A stretch of DNA of 64,000 nt. Origin: Paramacrobiotus metropolitanus. Lineage: Eukaryota; Tardigrada; Eutardigrada; Parachela; Macrobiotidae. Under the pieces are notes generated by a model. The model made no database searches and was not told where the DNA came from. It saw only the letters and a list, made by a program, of their open reading frames with translations. The DNA lies in contig NW_026570228.1 of assembly GCF_019649055.1 (NCBI RefSeq), positions 1,860,001 to 1,924,000 on the forward strand, read 5' to 3'. Below, one piece after another: positions 35,801-46,386 of this stretch (the stretch's first letter is position 1; each line of letters begins with the position of its first letter). Both the position numbers and the translations under genes were made by a program.

Positions 35801-36651
35801 AAAACCCCGATTAGATTAACGTTCAGTATTTACAGGCAACCAAAGCTATTTGTACAGGATACTACGGAGGTGTTGTTTATTGCTACTTGACTGATTCACA
35901 AATTCATGTCGGAAGAAATATCTGTAATAACATTAATAAGAATAATTCTCGTAAACGAAATAATTTTTTTGTTTTCTTTTTGTAGTGTTGAACCTGCGCA
36001 GTAACCGGCTGACATCCCTCCCCAACGAAGTGATCCGCATGACTGATCTCAAAGTGTTGGACATCAGTAACAACCGTTTCACCGTCTTTCCCACCATCAT
36101 TCTGACCATGCCCAACCTGCAGACGGTCATTGCCGAGGAGAACGAGATATCCGGTTAGTACAGACGCTAAACATTCAACATTTAACGCTAAACAAATCAA
36201 CATCACTCGTAACAATATCCCACATCCATCCATTGCGGTAACAATATTACCGCACTGTTATTACTCAGGATACCGGTACAGGTTGAATAATTGCACGTAT
36301 AATTATTCTAAAGTTTACTGCTTATCCATAAATCAGAGTTAATTTGTTTATTATTATTAATCGTATAAAATTAACATAATATCAGTAATTATTCATTTTG
36401 TTTTTCATTTACTGTTATTAATCATATATTATTAATCTGACATGATTATTTATTTTGTTTGGTTACCGATAGACATGGACACGGAAGCGCTGAGCAGTGC
36501 CGGTAGTAGTCTGCAGGAGGTGAACTTATGCAAGAATCCGCTCAGTCAGCGTCTGATCGTCCAACTGGAGCGGATGCACGAGGCCCACCAGTTGAGCTTT
36601 ACCATCACCTACTCCTCACCGTCCGCCGATCATTTCCAGGGAATGGATTAA
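32836..36651 (+). CDS. LRRC20: Leucine-rich repeat protein, LRRC20-like
   Basis: A small intracellular leucine-rich-repeat protein whose family function is not well known. Exons are 32836-32901, 33232-33385, 35986-36153 and 36473-36651, totalling 567 nt and 188 residues, close to the 184 of human LRRC20. Repeat strands read LDLSACTLKSFP, MLEQNQISRLP, LNLRSNRLTSLP, LDISNNRFTVFP, VIAEENEISDMD and VNLCKNPLSQ. The exon 1 donor was chosen by phase (GTTCTG at 32902); the stronger-looking GTAGGA seven bases later would break the frame, so this border is the least certain. Intron 2 is 2.6 kb, long for this window. There is no signal peptide. The order and spacing of the repeats support the orthology call, which I hold with moderate confidence. 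Confidence 0.85.
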
Positions 36652-38651
36652 AGATTGAAAACGCAACGGACCGGTTTATATATGGAGACAAGTGTATCGG
36701 ATGATTTGTAGACATTATTAATTACTCTCCTATTTTTCTTGTTATGTACAGATACATATTTTTTAGTGGATGTGCCCGGTGCATATGAATGGCGGCTCCG
36801 GTTTGTGATGCATGATTTACAGGTGCCTTCTCTAAAGGTCAATGTAGCGGAACCCATGGTTATCAACTATGTGTTATTGTATTTGATTACTTTTTCTCTA
36901 ATATCCTAGTTGGTCCCTGTCTCACTATGTGGTTTTATGTTTCTAACTGTGATAGTTTGTCTGCAGTTCTGTACTGTATAATTGTCTTCTACAATATAAA
37001 GTTGACTAGTCCGTACACACAACTTGATGCAAGTAAAGTGCTTATAGACAATACACGAAAACTAAAAGAAAATAAATTTATGTAGGAAACTTATAATGAA
37101 ACTAAGATTATGGCTTTTGATCCAAGTACACAACTACCGTGAACGAACAATACAATAATATAGTATAAATATGCAATACAGTATTAATTTAAGCAGTCCA
37201 CAATGTATTGTACGCTATTTCAAGTGGGGGTGAACAATATGTGTGCAGTGCAGTGCTGCACTTCATTGGCTCACAACTACGTAATTGCCGGTATATCACA
37301 TAATTTATCGTTAATTCTGATCTACAACACAATGTAAAAAATATTGGGGTAGAATCGTGCTTTAATAACTCCGGTGTGTTTCTTTCTTATGCTTACAAAA
37401 ATATATTTTTCGGGTTTTGGGTACAAAATTCGTGATTTACGTTTAGGAAGCCTAAAGAAATTACGAAGATTATTAAGGCATATATAAACGCTGCAAAAAC
37501 GGAAAGCAAAACTTAAACCAGATGTAGTAACATTATTCAGAAGCTTTTGTACGGTGTAAAATGCTGTATAGTGTATACCGAGTCACTCCGTTTCTGTATC
37601 GTGTATACGGATTTGTTGTTCCTGAATTATTCGGAACTGCCAATTTTGACACATATGTACTCGTACAATATGTATATCCATATAACGATAAGTAATATCT
37701 TTCGATGCCACTTGTGTTATGACGTAATCGCGTCTTTACCAAAATTAATATCCTCGACACAATAGGCAACTCAAGTATAAGCTATCCGTTACCAATAGAA
37801 TATGAAATACAATAATCCGGCAACAATGCCCACTTGCTCAATGTACTGTACAATTTCCGTTGCACACTGAACTTCTTCCTTTCTGTTATAGCGATACTGT
37901 CTAATTTTAAGTAGTACCCATTTAAAAACATAATGTGTACTAAATAGCAAACTTTTGCGTAAGCATCTGTCTGTAATCATAATCTTCACGAGTTGGAATT
38001 ATGTGGCACAGTATTAGGTTTTGTTGTCCCACATGCTAATAATATTTCAGAAACGGTGAGGCCCGCTTCCATTATCGTTAAACTGCAATCGATGTACGCA
38101 CTACGCAGGCCACATAAAGCAGTGTTAATTTTGTTAAACCAGACGTCTGATTATTAGACAAAGGTTACACGCCGCCGCTAATTGCGTTGTTTATTACATT
38201 TGCGTGCGACTTAATTTTTTGGATTTTTTCTTTTGATAAATTGACTGGAACATTAGTTCAGTATGCATACGTTTACTTTCTTCAACACTTGTGCGATTGG
38301 CTGCATTATCTGGATGATAATGCTGAATTCGTCTGCTCATACACTTCCGCTGGATCGTATCCCAAAAATTTCCGGTTTGTGTATATAAAAGACCTTTGCA
38401 TTAGCATAGCAGCAGCACTTCTGCCATTACAGCTATCATAAACTAGCTATCATAAACTGTGAATATTTTCTGAGAGGAGCAAGTAAAACCTGGCGTTAGC
38501 CATTTGTGCGTTCTTCTTATAGCAAATTAGCAACATATACTGTACTTAACCCGTAGACAGTTCCACACTTCCACTTCCATATGTTTTATCTACATAGAAT
38601 GCAACGCGTTTCCTTTGAATTCACACCCCTTATCAGATGGCCGTTTTTCAG
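36652..38651. other. Intergenic stretch, unassigned
   Basis: AT-rich, with no conserved protein. A strong TATA element at 38382-38390 precedes the first exon of the secreted-precursor cluster, but I could not find a signal-peptide exon for that member. Confidence 0.45.
38382..38390 (+). promoter_or_regulatory. TATA box before family-B member 1
   Basis: TATATAAAA lies 262 bp before the recognised exon 38652-38759. No ATG occurs in the 190 bp downstream of it, which leaves the first exon of this member unexplained. Confidence 0.5.
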
Positions 38652-39635
38652 GAAAAATTTCTGAAAGGAGCAAGAGATTTATCGGAACCCGTGGACCCTG
38701 GGGCATCGGAGCGGACGTGACGGGATTTCTTTGGGGCTACATTCTTCATCAAGCATTAGGTAGACCGTAGGTCGTTGTTATAACAGATAAACAATACTGA
38801 AGAGAATTATTAAAAGCTAGCATGTATATCTAGCTATATATAGCATGTAGCATGTATAGCTAGCAAGTATTGTATATCTTTAAATATTAAATTTCGTTGT
38901 CCATTAAATAGCAAGTAATAGGAGTGTCTCGACAATAGCCATGAATGAGTGGTCAGAAAAAACGAACAGTAGAGTCTGAGCACACAAACTGACTGGCTAC
39001 ATTTTTGCTGTACTACATGGTTTAGTGTACAATATATATAGATATACATAATAACCTTTTGGATAATTAAGAAAGCTCTTTCCTGAATCCTGACTGCCTT
39101 AATTGCCTGAACTCTTAGTTGTCTGACAGCCGTTTGAATTACGAACTTAGTATTAAGATGCCTTGTATGCCTTGTATCTGTAATTATAAAATTCTGCTTT
39201 TAAATTGGCCACAATATCAACAGTGGATACTGCACGGTATATATTGCCAAATAAACAATACTGATCTCAATTGTAGGTTACTTGTCTTCGCTCGACTTTG
39301 TAGAAAACCTAGGGTAGTATTTCGGCAAGAAAAAATAATTACTGCCTTCTGAATCTTCTGTATTATATGCAACCTAAATTTTTACTTTTTGCATTACGTA
39401 TTTTACATGTCGGGTTACTTAAGACAAGTTCAAAACTATCGTAACATTTAAAAAATCAAAATTTCGTGACAGTTGCATTAATACAGCTAGGCAGATTATA
39501 TTTACTGCTCTCGGGGTCTGTACGTTTATATGGTACACATGTTCCAGAGTTTACGTTGGAACCCTACTTTATTAATTTGCTTCCTACTTTTCACCAGGTT
39601 CTGGAGCTCTTCGTGGAGGAATAAAACTCGGGTGA
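38652..39635 (+). CDS. Secreted precursor, family B member 1 (partial or decayed)
   Basis: One exon is clear: 38652-38759, after TTTTTCAG and before GTAGAC, starting with two bases and ending with one, as in the sister genes. It encodes KISERSKR, a Lys-Arg site, then GPWGIGADVTGFLWGYILHQ and ALG. The block closely matches member 2 (SPWGVGREVQGFLWGYIL). A possible last exon at 39598-39635 follows a good acceptor (CTTTTCACCAG) and reads SGALRGGIKLG and stop in the right phase. No first exon with a signal peptide was found; the only ATGs between the TATA box and the exon are at 38581 and 38599 and lead out of frame. It may therefore be a pseudogene or have a distant first exon. Coordinates cover the exon and the possible last exon only. 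Confidence 0.55.
38816..38864. repeat. Short palindromic GCTAGC/GCATGT repeat
   Basis: GCTAGCATGTATATCTAGCT, then ATATATAGCATGTAGCATGT and ATAGCTAGC form a compact set of direct and inverted copies in the intron after the family-B member 1 exon. Confidence 0.6.
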
Positions 39636-40152
39636 AGCGGCACTACGGATGTGAAAAATGCTACGCTTTTTTCTAGAGAAACCTTCTCTTTTTTCTAAAG
39701 AAAGCGGCGCACCGCAAAGACACGAAATGGTGCAAAAACGAACTAATCTTTCCGTTAATAACTGTTAGTGCCTAATTTTTACTGCTACCAGTACTTACTT
39801 GTTCGACCACTGCGAGGATTTGTCCACAGTTATTCTTCGTTATTTTTAATCCTCATAAAACGCATTATGTGCTCGTTGGAGTTGACTTAATCTTGTGTGG
39901 TGTTTTGGATTAAACAGTAAACTGCGCTACTCGTACACACTTAGACACTTCCTCATCTTTTGGCTTTCTTAACTACATATGTAAAAATCAACAGTGGTAG
40001 TTTAAGACTAATGTGCACATGGACTTATAGATAATGCCTTAAATTGTAGTCAACCCTATTACAACTATCAGTTGGTTGTAACAGTGTTACATGTACAAAT
40101 ACAAATTAATGTGCAGAAATCTCTCATCGAACTTTGAAGAAAAAGCACGGTG
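39636..40152. other. Intergenic stretch, nothing recognised
   Basis: AT-rich spacer between family-B members 1 and 2 with no open frame of interest. Confidence 0.5.
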
Positions 40153-40160
40153 TATAAAAA
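40153..40160 (+). promoter_or_regulatory. TATA box before family-B member 2
   Basis: TATAAAAA lies 120 bp before the ATG at 40273. Confidence 0.55.
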
Positions 40161-40272
40161 CCCCATGCGCATGTATTTGGGCAGATTAATTCAGCTATAA
40201 TACTTTATGCATACTTGCAGACTCATTAAGCACGTTTTTCTTGGAATACATTATTTTGTTGAAATCTGCATC

Positions 40273-42991
40273 ATGTTTTCTTTTTCGACAATGGCTGTGT
40301 ATGCCTGTTTAATGTTGTACATTATTGGCTGTCCGAATCATTTGTATTTCATGTCGGCATCCGGCGGCGTGGAGGCCCGGGAGTTATCGTTTAATAAGAC
40401 GAAACTGCCTGGGCCCATCCCAAAGATCAATGCAACAGTCTCGAAGGATCCTCCACTGCCAGCTGCTCGAGGTAAACGAAGGCATCAAATTTTTTCCAAA
40501 TAAGTCTAAATCTAAAAGTGCACGCCGGTCTGACAGTAAACTCTGTGCGTCACTATAACTAATTAATGTATTTAATGAATGTATTTAACACTGTATCTGT
40601 AGTACTCTGTAGTCTGTACGTACTCGGTAATTACAGAACTGCAGTACTGAAATTTTTATATTAAATACCAGTGTACCGGTGTAATATTCATATTTTTAAG
40701 ATGTATATCCTTTATTTGTGCTAGGCATCGTTAACAGCTGTTGTTTTTGTAAGTGTGAGTAGTTTTGTAAATTCGACATGAGCTTAATACGGATATGAAG
40801 AACCGTTAAATGATAGCGACATGTTTTAGCAAGAACAGTATTAACAGCAATTCTCTGAATGCCGCCTAAACATTTATATTGAGTTTTTCATCCGTCGGTT
40901 GTTATGATTAAAATATTAAAAGAAGAACATTCGCGGACTCAATACACAGTAAAATATAAATAACATACAAGGCACTCGGCTCCCAGTTAGTCTAATAATT
41001 ATCCATTATCATAATTATATGCTATCATTACTATGTCATTCATGCGGAAAACAGTGCTTTTAGGCTTTATGATATATGTATTGTACGTATTACTAAAAAC
41101 ATGATCCAATGTGCGTATTATGATCAAATTACACGACTCTAAGTACAGGATTAACGAGCATAGACAAGCTATCTCTTCACCAACCGAATACAAACTACCG
41201 GAAGAAATTGTACAACTTGGAGCCCTTCTGTCCTAAACTCTGGATAAACTTGACGATATCCAGGGAAAATCCCGATTCTGACTCGGCCGGCGCGCCCCAT
41301 CCTTGTCCGTTGTGGTATGCCGTCGTGGTGGTCTGAGGACCCCAGCCGGCGCCGGGTGTCGTCGGCCACCAGGTAGTGGTGGTCGGTGCATTCGCATACT
41401 GGCAATTCCATGCACAGTTGTTAACTAAGTAATCTGGACATCCGTCGTAGGCGCGTTTTTTGCGACCAGACGGTGCAGTTGTTGTTGTAGTCGTTGTGGT
41501 CGTGGACGTGGTGGTGGTAGTATCGGTGGTAGTAGTAGTACTGGTTGTCGTAGTTGGGGGGTTAACCCACCACGGTGTCGTGGTGGTTGTTATCCACCAC
41601 GGTGTCGTGGTGGTTGTGGTAGTTGTGGTAGTGGGACCGTTAATGTAATAATAGCAACCGTTCACACTGTTGACGCAGTTATTAAAACACGTATAGTAAT
41701 CCGATCCGTAATACTGCCGGCTTTGTGGAGCGTCACGTCGGCTGCGGTATGAGCCGGATGAGCGGATACGAGCCACCGGTGCCGGATCGCCGCTACCGGC
41801 GTTGATTAAGTAAAGCACAAAAAGTACCCATCTGGCGAATACTGTGCCGGGACTGTATATATCCATGGTAAATATAAAGGTCACGGGTGATCTTGATCGA
41901 GGCGCGAAGTAAAATATGAAGAAAGGAAGAAAGATTGCCGGATAACTGAAGCTTCATATATTTATTTAAACAACTTAAATACTTGAAAATTTGTTGTCAG
42001 ATCGGTGAGTTGATTTTGCCTCCAGTGATTTTCGACTGTTGGTGAGTTACAGAGAGAAGCTTTAGTCCAATAACCTAGCAGATATATAGTGACGATTCAT
42101 TGCCATTTGCGATATTGCAGGATTGCCGTAAAACAGTGTACGTTGACGTTCATGTCGTCGTAATATCGATGTAGTATTACATATCTTAGACATTTTAATA
42201 AAATAATTTAAGTTTAGACGCTGATTTTTTAAAGAACAAATTGTCACAGTGTCTGCGTATCTGTAGTTCAGTTTGTACAACGTATGTGCGTGCATGTTAC
42301 AATGCATGTCATGTTTTTGTGTATACGATATTGTATACGCATTCTGCCGACAAAACGTCATAGCTTACAGCCGTGCACAGTTACACCCAAGACATACGTT
42401 AATATATCTGTATTTTCGCAAAATAATATTTCTTACTATTGCCTAAAGCGAAAACACATCGTTTTTTTAGATTTGATTAGTTAGAAGCCAATGACATGTC
42501 CTAACCATTTTCATGCATTTCGATGCCAAAAGCGAGTAACTATCCGGCATATTTTACCTGCAACTCCTCGTAATTACTGTGACGGGCAACGAACCCTGTT
42601 ACAGCTTTCTCCCTGCATAAAACGCAAGAATTAACGCAGTACTTAACATTCTTTATTCCATACATACATCAACCGTAAGCTTCGAGTAGGAACCTTACGA
42701 ATTACACTACTTTTGCAGATAAATTATTGGAGAGGAAAAAGCGGCAATTTTTCCCAACAGGAGTCAGATCTCCCTGGGGTGTAGGGAGAGAGGTTCAGGG
42801 ATTTCTATGGGGTTACATATTAAGCCAGCTTTTGCAGAGTAAGTACAAAAAAAGGTACAAACTTTGATCTTTACGAATAGGTATAGACATTGCATAATTA
42901 ATAATTATGGACAATTCCACACAAGCGATTGTATAATGATGCATGGTTCGTTATTTCAGCGTCATCATCTTCATCTTCGTCCAGTGGATAA
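40273..42991 (+). CDS. Secreted precursor, family B member 2
   Basis: Three exons are proposed: 40273-40471, 42719-42838 and 42960-42991, 351 nt and 116 residues, all introns in phase 1. Exon 1 gives a signal peptide (MAVYACLMLYIIGC region) and an acidic/Pro-rich pro-segment. Exon 2 begins KLLERKKRQFF, a Lys-Lys-Arg processing site, and continues to SPWGVGREVQGFLWGYIL, shared with member 1. Exon 3 encodes a run of eight serines, Gly, stop. Exons 2 and 3 are solid; linking them to exon 1 over a 2.2-kb intron is inferred from phase and from the lack of another candidate. The unspliced exon 1 frame would run on to ARGKRRHQIFSK and stop, so a separate short protein is the alternative. A Thr-rich gene lies inside intron 1 on the other strand. 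Function unknown. Confidence 0.62.
41195..41866 (-). CDS. Secreted Thr-rich mucin-like protein
   Basis: Reading from ATG 41866, 223 residues follow. A hydrophobic start (FARWVLFVLYLINAGSG) should be a signal peptide. Two short cysteine-bearing segments, YYTCFNNCVNSVNGCYYY (about residues 50-70) and YDGCPDYLVNNCAWNCQY (about 140-160), are joined by a Thr tract in which PWW occurs twice and which likely carries O-glycans. Each cysteine segment follows a basic cleavage-type site (RSRR and GRKKR). The tail, SLDIVKFIQSLGQKGSKLYN, looks like an amphipathic helix. It is intronless, lies within a long intron of family-B member 2 on the opposite strand, and shares the basic-site plus Thr-tract style with family-B member 4. 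A mucin-like adhesive or cuticle-surface role is a guess. Confidence 0.85.
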   Translation of the reverse strand: MDIYSPGTVFARWVLFVLYLINAGSGDPAPVARIRSSGSYRSRRDAPQSRQYYGSDYYTCFNNCVNSVNGCYYYINGPTTTTTTTTTTPWWITTTTTPWWVNPPTTTTSTTTTTDTTTTTSTTTTTTTTTAPSGRKKRAYDGCPDYLVNNCAWNCQYANAPTTTTWWPTTPGAGWGPQTTTTAYHNGQGWGAPAESESGFSLDIVKFIQSLGQKGSKLYNFFR

Positions 42992-43640
42992 CGGATATCT
43001 TTATGGATATACAACAGTGCTCTGTAGTACAATATAAATAACATCCATATTCGCTTAAAAATACTGGTGTTTTGCATTCATATTCCCTTTCTTGCTGAAC
43101 TGCAACTAAACGGACTGTAGTTTTTTTGTGACAGTAATTATTTATTCATCAGCATGGCAGAGATAATTTTCCTACACAACTGCTCAGGTTATACCTATGG
43201 GTTACAGTATTTGAATGAAGAAGAGAATTATGATGGCTTTGTGGAAAAATTATCAGCAGCGACGGCTAAGCCGAATTTGGCTGCTGTCATCAGCATAATT
43301 ATACTCTGTACACTTGATTCGCCGCCAAGTCACGGAACAATTTAAGTTGTTTACATTTTTTCTACAAGTACAAGCATCACAGCAGATCGTAAGTATTGTT
43401 GTAGTGTGTAAAAGTCAGAAAAATTCCATTCATTAAATTCCCTGATAGTTTTTCCAAAAACAGAGCAGCTAAGTGTCTGAAAACACTTCAGCTCCACGAA
43501 AACTCTATGATTGCGTGCGATAAAAATTACAGCCACTGCAGTAACAAACTTTCTAGAACAATTTGTAAACAAAACAACTGTCCAGTTACAACTTCACTGT
43601 AGCGATCGACGACGTACTGTACGCCGGTACGCGTATAATA

Positions 43641-43647
43641 TATAAAC
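43641..43647 (+). promoter_or_regulatory. TATA-like box before family-B member 3
   Basis: TATAAAC, in a run GTATAATATATAAAC, lies 158 bp before the ATG at 43799. Confidence 0.45.
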
Positions 43648-43798
43648 ATTGTAAACACGTCGGTTTTTAGCGAAGCATTTTGCATAAACCTTCTGAACTG
43701 ATCCTAACTAATTGTTCTGTATTCAAAATATTTTTGGATTCTTATAAATTATATACCGAGATTTTCTTTATCTGCGACACGGTCACAACATCTGCACA

Positions 43799-44488
43799 AT
43801 GTGTTCGTTACCGCTCTTTGGAATTGCTCTATTGATATCGCTGCTGGTAGCGCGCAGTGTCACGATGCCGGTTTTATCCAGCGCTGATGGTGATTTTGTA
43901 TTCGATGACCTTTCCGGCCAGCCAAACGGTACGATAAAGTTAAATTAAGTTCCTGAAAGATTTATAACTTTTAATAAAGGATATTTATTACACTACCATA
44001 TTACTAAAAGGTTCGGAAAACAATAGACTGCAAGCATGTGTATTAAATAGGGTGTACGTATTGAATAGGGCATGAGCGACATAAACGTGATCATTCCAAA
44101 GAATACTGGAGATATTACGGATACGGAGGAACGGGACTGTACAATCCATACGCTTACGCTGCACCTCTGACTTCCGATGCTGCAGGTCTGCTAACTGGGT
44201 TGACGTTGCAAAGAGCAATAACGGGTAAATACTGTAAAATTCCCAATGGAAACCAATGTGTCCATTATTTCCTTATTTTAATTTGCTGAATTGTGCAAAT
44301 TACGTACAGGTGATGCTTCGGCAACGTTAAGTCCTTCAGCGCAAGGCCTTCTAGCCGGCATGGCACTACAAAGGGCACTCTATGGCAAGTTTCTCTTTTT
44401 TTTATTTTTAACTTCATTACTACGCCTGCAACGATATTATGATTGATATCATGACGACTTCATACTTTATTTTCAAACAGGAGGATGA
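43799..44488 (+). CDS. Secreted precursor, family B member 3
   Basis: Four exons, 43799-43928, 44069-44224, 44310-44384 and 44481-44488, sum to 369 nt (122 residues), all introns in phase 1. Exon 1: signal peptide MCSLPLFGIALLISLLVARS and an acidic pro-part ending GQPNG. Exon 2: HERHKRD, a Lys-Arg site, a Tyr/Gly-rich YYGYGGTGLYNPYAYAAP part and SDAAGLLTGLTLQRAITG. Exon 3 is a diverged repeat of the end of exon 2: SPSAQGLLAGMALQRALYG, so exon duplication built this protein. The last exon adds only GG and stop. The third intron begins GCAAGT, a GC-AG intron with an otherwise perfect donor. The hydrophobic core LLxGxxLQRA corresponds to GFLWGYILxQ of members 1 and 2. Unknown function; extracellular by signal peptide. 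Confidence 0.78.
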
Positions 44489-45365
44489 CTTGCCCAAAAT
44501 GAAAATATACTCCTGGATTTTACAGCCTAATATACTGCAGTACTTCAGCGCTCTTAACGATACACCTGTACATCTGCAGTTGCAGTGGTGGCGTTTGAAA
44601 AATTGGCACGAAAATACCGTTCCTTATACTTATAGAAATACTTACCATTAGGATATTCTGGGATCACATTTCTGGCATATACTAATTACAGCATGATTAT
44701 GGTCAGATACAGAATATGTGCTGAATTTCAGTATTGTTAACTTAAATTCTATTTTGACATGACGGAAATGTATTCAGTCGATGTGTAAAGTATTTTTGTA
44801 CAGTGTAAATAATAGTTATGTAATATAAAGCCTTCGTTCTTCGTACATACATTAAAGCGATTGATATAAATGATGCATTATATATGTTATTACTTAAAAG
44901 CTGCCACATGCAGATGCTATGTTAAAATAGTATAACTATAGCAAAAGGTGTACAATACTTATGCATGCCTCACAAAGAACGGGCTAGTATTACGTACACT
45001 TATTTTATCGTTTGTCATAACAGTAATTTAACAACACCAAAGCGTTCTGCTTAAAGACGTATCGGAAATTCGGCAAAGGCCGCAACCAGCGCCCGACAAT
45101 ATGCAACTGTGCAATCCATCGAAATTCCAACGTATTTTACCATACGATGCATGCAAAGCTAAGCAGATATTTTGCATACGCATACCAAATTTCGAGGTGG
45201 ATCATTTTCTGCGAAAAAATTGCGCCCTTGAGGGAACTGATGCCACTATTGACAGCCAGTTGTTCTAGTAGGACATCTGCCAAAGAACGCCAGTTGAGCA
45301 TTCTAAAGGTCAACCAGCTGCTTTTAGTGTGTTGCGCTAATTTTTTACATAGCCGGCACGCAAAA
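44489..45365. other. Intergenic stretch, nothing recognised
   Basis: Spacer between family-B members 3 and 4. An open frame from ATG 45147 runs in frame into member 4, but the residues before 45366 do not look like a signal peptide or domain, so I took it as leader. Confidence 0.5.
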
Positions 45366-46386
45366 ATGGTTGGCGGTTATCGATACACCTTGTTCGCACT
45401 GGTTATGGTCACCCTCTTGTGCGGAATGTCCTGCTTGACCTTTGGAAACACCCAGAGTGGAGCAGCAGCGTCGCCTTTCCACTTGGCCGCCATCCCTAAC
45501 GGTAAAAGTACATCAGTGGTCGATGCATGCACGCTTAACAATATTACTTACTGTAATTACATTTTTACGTTTCAGCATTTTTTTTTCTGTGTAACTCTAA
45601 ATGCACAATGTCTTTCTTATAACCTGTCTAACCAACAAGCTCCGAGAATGTGTTGTTTTCGGTTCAGTTGTCCGTTCATTTCAAAAGAACTGCGAATGTG
45701 CTTGCATAATGCATAATTGACTTCAACTATTATAGGCAAAATCTGCGCAACATGAACACTTAACAAATACTATATAAAGTATTTTATATTAATGTGGTCA
45801 TCAACAGGTAACCAGCTGCTGAGCCGAGTAAAACGTGACAGTGGAGAGGGCGGATATTTTCGTACAGTGTACTACCCCAGCTATGGATATAATAATTATT
45901 ATAATTTCCAGCCTTTACTGACGGCGATGCTCTTGAGAAACTTACTTGGTACGTATATTATTTTGGAGAAAAGCACAGACATAATTATGACGAAGTGTAC
46001 ATGGCATGCTCTTTGAAAAAAACAGAAGATGAGATACATTTCTCTGCACTGTAACAGCCTTGTGGTTACATACGTCTAATTCTGTTACTGTAATTTTTGG
46101 TTTGGGAAACTTTTCGTGCAGCTAATGCCGGACACTGAATAATTTGTACTGTAACACTTTTATATGCGAAGAAAATGCTGTTTACTGCGGCTGCAAAGCG
46201 CAAATGTATTTGTACCAAGCATTACTGCGGCTCAATAATTATATTTCGTTTAGCGATCAGATAGATGACTGCAGCGTAGAATTTATTAACGCAGCTTGAC
46301 CTTTTTGTACGTTTGTAATCGTAGATCCGGGGACTCCACCAACCACACCTACTACCACTACGCCCACCACCACAACGAAAAAGTAA
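45366..46386 (+). CDS. Secreted precursor, family B member 4
   Basis: Exons 45366-45501, 45808-45948 and 46325-46386 sum to 339 nt (112 residues); both introns are phase 1, as in the sister genes. Exon 1 encodes a signal peptide (YTLFALVMVTLLCGMSCL) and a pro-part ending AAIPNG, similar to GQPNG of member 3. Exon 2 begins NQLLSRVKRDS, a furin-type RVKR site, followed by a Tyr-rich segment (YYPSYGYNNYYNF) and the hydrophobic core PLLTAMLLRNLL. Exon 3 is Pro/Thr-rich (TPTTTTPTTTTKK) and ends the protein. Upstream in-frame ATG 45147 would add 73 residues. The agreement of phase, cleavage site and core with members 1-3 argues that this is one gene family even though the cores are diverged. Confidence 0.78.

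Noticed and set aside
40325-40558. Alternative frame after KRRHQIF giving FFPNKSKSKSARRSD in the family-B member 2 first exon
   Set aside because: It needs a one-base shift in a T run, and the resemblance to KKRQFFP of exon 2 is short. The phase-1 donor explains the data better.
41460-41648. Plus-strand Val-rich open frame
   Set aside because: It is the shadow of the Thr-codon tract of the minus-strand mucin-like gene.
45147-45365. Upstream in-frame extension of family-B member 4
   Set aside because: The added residues would hide the signal peptide that all sister genes have at the start.
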